Shown: positions 15,005 through 17,460 of the stretch, in pieces | Layout of the letters: each line of letters begins with the position of its first letter | How positions within the stretch are numbered: position 1 is the stretch's first letter | Assembly: GCA_042090735.1 (NCBI GenBank) | Contig: JBELIU010000033.1 | Location: forward strand, 1-17,460 | Origin: Novosphingopyxis sp042090735 | GTDB taxonomy: Bacteria > Pseudomonadota > Alphaproteobacteria > Sphingomonadales > Sphingomonadaceae | Length of the DNA stretch: 17,460 nucleotides | Direction: 5' to 3' | The notes under the pieces: generated by a model | What the model was told of the DNA's origin: nothing | What the model saw: the letters and a program-made list of their open reading frames with translations, nothing else | The model's database searches: none | Made by a program: the position numbers and the translations under genes

Positions 15005-16077
15005 TTACTCTCGATTTCACGCCTTGGACTAGCTTTGGCGGCGTCTACCACCGCACGCATATTCTGGCTGGTGCCGCGCGGCATGATCACGATCTCGCCG
15101 CCGCTGGCGACCACGATCAGATCGCTGACACCGTGCAGGTGTACGCGCACCCCCTCACTGCGGACCATGCAATTGCGACTTTCCTGGACAAGCGCGTCAC
15201 CGTGCACGACCGAACCGCCCGCATCGGCAGCGTGATGATCGGCCAACGCGTCCCAGCTGCCGATGTCGGACCAGCCGCAATCGAGCGGCATCACGGCTAC
15301 CGTATCGGACCGCTCCATCACGGCGTAATCGACCGAGATGGAGGCGGAGGCGGCAAAGGCATCGGCATCCGGCAGCAGGCGCTTGCCTTCGCGTGCGGCT
15401 CCTTTGTGGGCGGCGCGCACAGCGGCGGTGATGCCGGGCTCGTACGTTTCCAGCGCAGCGAGATAACGGTCCGCGCGCATCAAGAAGATGCCGGCATTCC
15501 AGACGAAGCCGCCCAGGCGAAGCATCTCCTCCGCGCTTGCCTCATCGGGCTTCTCTACGAAGCGGCGTACCGCCGCAAGGCCACTGCCGCCGAGCGGCAC
15601 GTCGTTCATCTCGATATAGCCATAGCCGGTTTCCGGCCCGCTCGGTCGGATGCCGAAGGTGACGAGCCAGCCTTCTTCAGCCACCGGTGCAGCTTCGCTA
15701 ACGGCGGTGCGAAAAGCGTCCGGATCGGCGATGGCATGATCGCTTGGCATAACCAGCAGCAGCTGGTCACCACCGCCGGCCTCCAGCGCGGCGAGTGCGA
15801 TGGCCGGCGCGGTGTTGCGCGCGGACGGCTCCAGGATCAACGTTCCGAGCGCGGCGGCCATCTCAGCAAGCTGACTCTCTACCATATCGGCATGGCGGCC
15901 GTTGGCGACCACGATCGGCGGCGCGAACCGAACGGGATCGCCGGTGCGCGCTACGGTGAGCTGGAACATCGTATCGTCCGCGGTGAGCGGCAGAAATTGC
16001 TTGGGGCGCTCGGCGGTGGAAAGCGGCCAAAGACGAGTGCCAGATCCGCCGGACAGGATGACAGGGGTGATCTTCAT
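15001..16077 (-). CDS. manC: Mannose-1-phosphate guanylyltransferase (GDP-mannose pyrophosphorylase)
   Basis: A 358-residue nucleotidyltransferase making GDP-mannose from mannose-1-phosphate and GTP. The signature VILSGGSGTRLWPLS is at 6-20 and PKQF at 25-28. MPSDH (110-114), FVEKPD (173-178) and WNAGIF (193-198) are the product- and sugar-binding motifs. WSDIGSWDAL follows toward the C-terminus. The protein lacks the C-terminal phosphomannose-isomerase cupin domain of long ManC/AlgA enzymes; that activity is encoded separately by the manA gene directly upstream. The ATG overlaps the manA stop as ATGA, which indicates coupling. GDP-mannose may feed exopolysaccharide or be converted to GDP-fucose or GDP-rhamnose by enzymes not seen here. 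Phosphomannomutase, needed between ManA and ManC, is not in the window. Confidence 0.94.
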   Translation of the reverse strand: MKITPVILSGGSGTRLWPLSTAERPKQFLPLTADDTMFQLTVARTGDPVRFAPPIVVANGRHADMVESQLAEMAAALGTLILEPSARNTAPAIALAALEAGGGDQLLLVMPSDHAIADPDAFRTAVSEAAPVAEEGWLVTFGIRPSGPETGYGYIEMNDVPLGGSGLAAVRRFVEKPDEASAEEMLRLGGFVWNAGIFLMRADRYLAALETYEPGITAAVRAAHKGAAREGKRLLPDADAFAASASISVDYAVMERSDTVAVMPLDCGWSDIGSWDALADHHAADAGGSVVHGDALVQESRNCMVRSEGVRVHLHGVSDLIVVASGGEIVIMPRGTSQNMRAVVDAAKASPRREIESN

Positions 16078-16865
16078 GCGCCCTCCCAGGCGATCAACAG
16101 GCGGGCATCGTCGGACGCTTGGACGGAGCCGCGATCGTCGGCGTAGAGGCAGTCGCCGCGCGTGCCCTCCGCTCCGCCGGCCGCGGCGGTACCGGAAAGC
16201 GGCACGATCCAGAGCGGCGAATTGGTGTCGATATCGGCAAGATCGGGGCCGCAGAGTTGGAGGCGGAACTTCGGCCCGTCGACGAGGCGCTGATCCGCGC
16301 CCTCGTCGACATGGCGCTGAAGCGGTTCGGGAAAGGGCCGCGCGTCGGCTACCGCGACTCCCTCGTCCAGGTGCAGTTCGCGTGGGCGACCGTAATCGTA
16401 GAGGCGATAGGTGATGTCGGCGTTCTGCTGGATTTCAATGAGCGTAATCCCCGCACCGATCGCGTGCACCGTACCAGCCTTCAGGTAGAAGAAATCGCCG
16501 GGCTGTACGGCTTTCCAGTCCATCAACTGCTCGATCTGTCCGTTCTGCGAGGCGGCGCGCAGTTCCTCATTTGAAAGCGGTCGGCGGGTGCCGACACCGA
16601 TCGTCGCGCCCGGCTCGGCGCGCAGTACGTACCAGCACTCCTCTTTGCCGCTGGGCAGGCCGGCAGCGCGGGCCTGCTCGTCACTCGGGTGGACCTGGAT
16701 GGACAGCTTTTCGCTGGTGAACAGATATTTGACGAGGATCGGCAGATTGCGGCCATCGTCATCATACCAAATCTCGCCGATCCGGCGACCGCTGCCATCG
16801 TCGAAGGCCGGCGGAAGGTCTTCGCGGCCCCAGACTTTTTCAACATATTGTCGGTGCAGTTTCAT
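16074..16865 (-). CDS. manA: Class I mannose-6-phosphate isomerase, short form
   Basis: A 263-residue type I phosphomannose isomerase interconverting fructose-6-phosphate and mannose-6-phosphate. Zinc-site residues are visible: Gln57 and His59 in SIQVHPSD, Glu76 in GKEECWYVL, and His134 in LKAGTVHAIG. ITLIEIQQNADITYRLYDYGR is also typical of the family. It is much shorter than E. coli ManA (391) and lacks its helical insert, as is usual for the short cupin-like forms of alphaproteobacteria. The C-terminal part, after about residue 165, is poorly conserved. The ATG starts the family N-terminus MKLHRQYVEKVWGRED. No Shine-Dalgarno is seen before it, and a possible promoter lies immediately upstream. 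The stop overlaps the manC start (ATGA). Confidence 0.93.
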   Translation of the reverse strand: MKLHRQYVEKVWGREDLPPAFDDGSGRRIGEIWYDDDGRNLPILVKYLFTSEKLSIQVHPSDEQARAAGLPSGKEECWYVLRAEPGATIGVGTRRPLSNEELRAASQNGQIEQLMDWKAVQPGDFFYLKAGTVHAIGAGITLIEIQQNADITYRLYDYGRPRELHLDEGVAVADARPFPEPLQRHVDEGADQRLVDGPKFRLQLCGPDLADIDTNSPLWIVPLSGTAAAGGAEGTRGDCLYADDRGSVQASDDARLLIAWEGA

Positions 16866-16873
16866 TGCGCGAA

Positions 16874-16901
16874 TCTCTAGCCGATTGCGTCACCGATTCA
16901 A
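16874..16901 (-). promoter_or_regulatory. Possible sigma-70 promoter of manA-manC
   Basis: On the minus strand TTGAAT (16896-16901) and TAGAGA (16874-16879) are spaced by 16 bases in the 76-bp gap after galE. The -10 ends eight bases before the manA ATG, so the mRNA would have almost no leader, in keeping with the absence of a Shine-Dalgarno sequence. Confidence 0.35.
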
Positions 16902-16941
16902 CAGGCGAAGCTCGCAATGGCTGCAAGCGCACGAGATTTGG

Positions 16942-17460
16942 TCAGCGGCCGCGATCGGTCAACGTGCGTTCCCAAGCCACGGCGTCTCCAACGATGCGGT
17001 CGAGATCGTCGTGGCGCGGGATCCATTCCAGCGTTTCGCGGATCGCGCCGTTGTCGCCCACAAGAATGCCGGGATCGCCGGCGCGGCGCGCTTCGATTCT
17101 CCGCTCGATAGGATGGTTGGTCACCCGGTCGATCGCGTCGAGCACCTCGAGCACCGAATAGCCATGGCCGTATCCGCAGTTCAGCGTGTGCGAGCGCTCC
17201 GGAGCTTCCATTAGCTTGTCGAGCGCGGCGATATGCGCCGCAGCGAGGTCGGTCACGTGGATGTAGTCGCGCACGCCAGTGCCGTCGGGCGTATCGAAAT
17301 CGGTCCCGAAAACAGCGACATGATCGCGCTTGCCCGTCGCCGCCTCGACTGCGACCTTGATGAGATGCGTTGCGCCCGCGGTAGACTGTCCGGTGCGTCC
17401 CTCCGGATCGGCGCCCGCGACGTTGAAATAGCGCAGCGCCGCATGGTTCATCGGATGGGC
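16942..17460 (-). CDS. galE: UDP-glucose 4-epimerase (GalE), C-terminal part; 5' end outside window
   Basis: The last 172 residues of an extended-SDR epimerase that interconverts UDP-glucose and UDP-galactose. The visible part carries LRYFNVAGADPEGRTGQ, the segment lining the sugar-nucleotide site, then VFGTDFDTPDGTGVRDYIHVTDLA, which is diagnostic for GalE. LNCGYGHGYSVLEVLDA and EARRAGDPGILVGDN follow near the C-terminus. The catalytic Tyr-x3-Lys and the Rossmann glycine motif would be upstream, beyond the right edge. The frame is open to the last base, so the ATG near 17451 is internal. It is followed by manA after 76 bp on the same strand, at the head of the visible sugar-nucleotide cluster. 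A related UDP-sugar epimerase specificity cannot be fully excluded. Confidence 0.93.
   Translation of the reverse strand, partial: AHPMNHAALRYFNVAGADPEGRTGQSTAGATHLIKVAVEAATGKRDHVAVFGTDFDTPDGTGVRDYIHVTDLAAAHIAALDKLMEAPERSHTLNCGYGHGYSVLEVLDAIDRVTNHPIERRIEARRAGDPGILVGDNGAIRETLEWIPRHDDLDRIVGDAVAWERTLTDRGR

Overview
The window reads as chromosomal DNA of an alphaproteobacterium, most likely of the order Sphingomonadales. This is inferred from the high G+C content, the family resemblance of the proteins (short stand-alone ManA and ManC, HslV with a ten-residue propeptide, a two-domain M16 peptidase with a signal peptide), and a CTTCGACAGGCTCA-type repeat that I associate with sphingomonads. No rRNA, tRNA, CRISPR array, insertion sequence or prophage gene is visible. 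Most of the region is ordinary core metabolism and envelope biosynthesis.

Layout: 1-1602 (minus) carries cysD and the 5' part of cysN, the ATP sulfurylase of assimilatory sulfate reduction. Divergent from it, 1806-2534 (plus) is a secreted SIMPL-domain protein, ended by a hairpin terminator shared with the convergent nfuA-like Fe-S carrier gene (2583-3167, minus). Divergent again are an SDR oxidoreductase (3246-4061) and a large exported M16 peptidase (4117-7002), both plus. An App1-type phosphatidate phosphatase (7016-8053, minus) converges on the peptidase. Two overlapping glycosyltransferase genes (8182-10228, plus) follow; the first has stretches of markedly lower G+C. Everything from 10234 to the right edge is on the minus strand. 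In transcription order it is galE (partial), manA, manC, ugd, an acyltransferase-3 membrane protein, hslV, a small ORF and hslU.

How they work together: GalE, ManA, ManC and Ugd supply UDP-galactose, mannose-6-phosphate, GDP-mannose and UDP-glucuronate. The acyltransferase probably acylates a surface glycan, and the two glycosyltransferases across the hslVU genes could use such precursors for exopolysaccharide or lipopolysaccharide. HslV and HslU form the ClpYQ heat-shock protease.

The most unusual part is the 273-bp gap between hslV and hslU. It holds an imperfect inverted repeat, a -10-like box, and a 40-codon ORF with no Shine-Dalgarno sequence whose stop codon overlaps the hslU start (ATGA). 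The ORF contains its own inverted repeat around a tandem direct repeat. hslV has a separate sigma-32-like promoter placed so close to its ATG that the mRNA may be leaderless. I see no clearly new multi-gene system; the small ORF is the best candidate for something undescribed.
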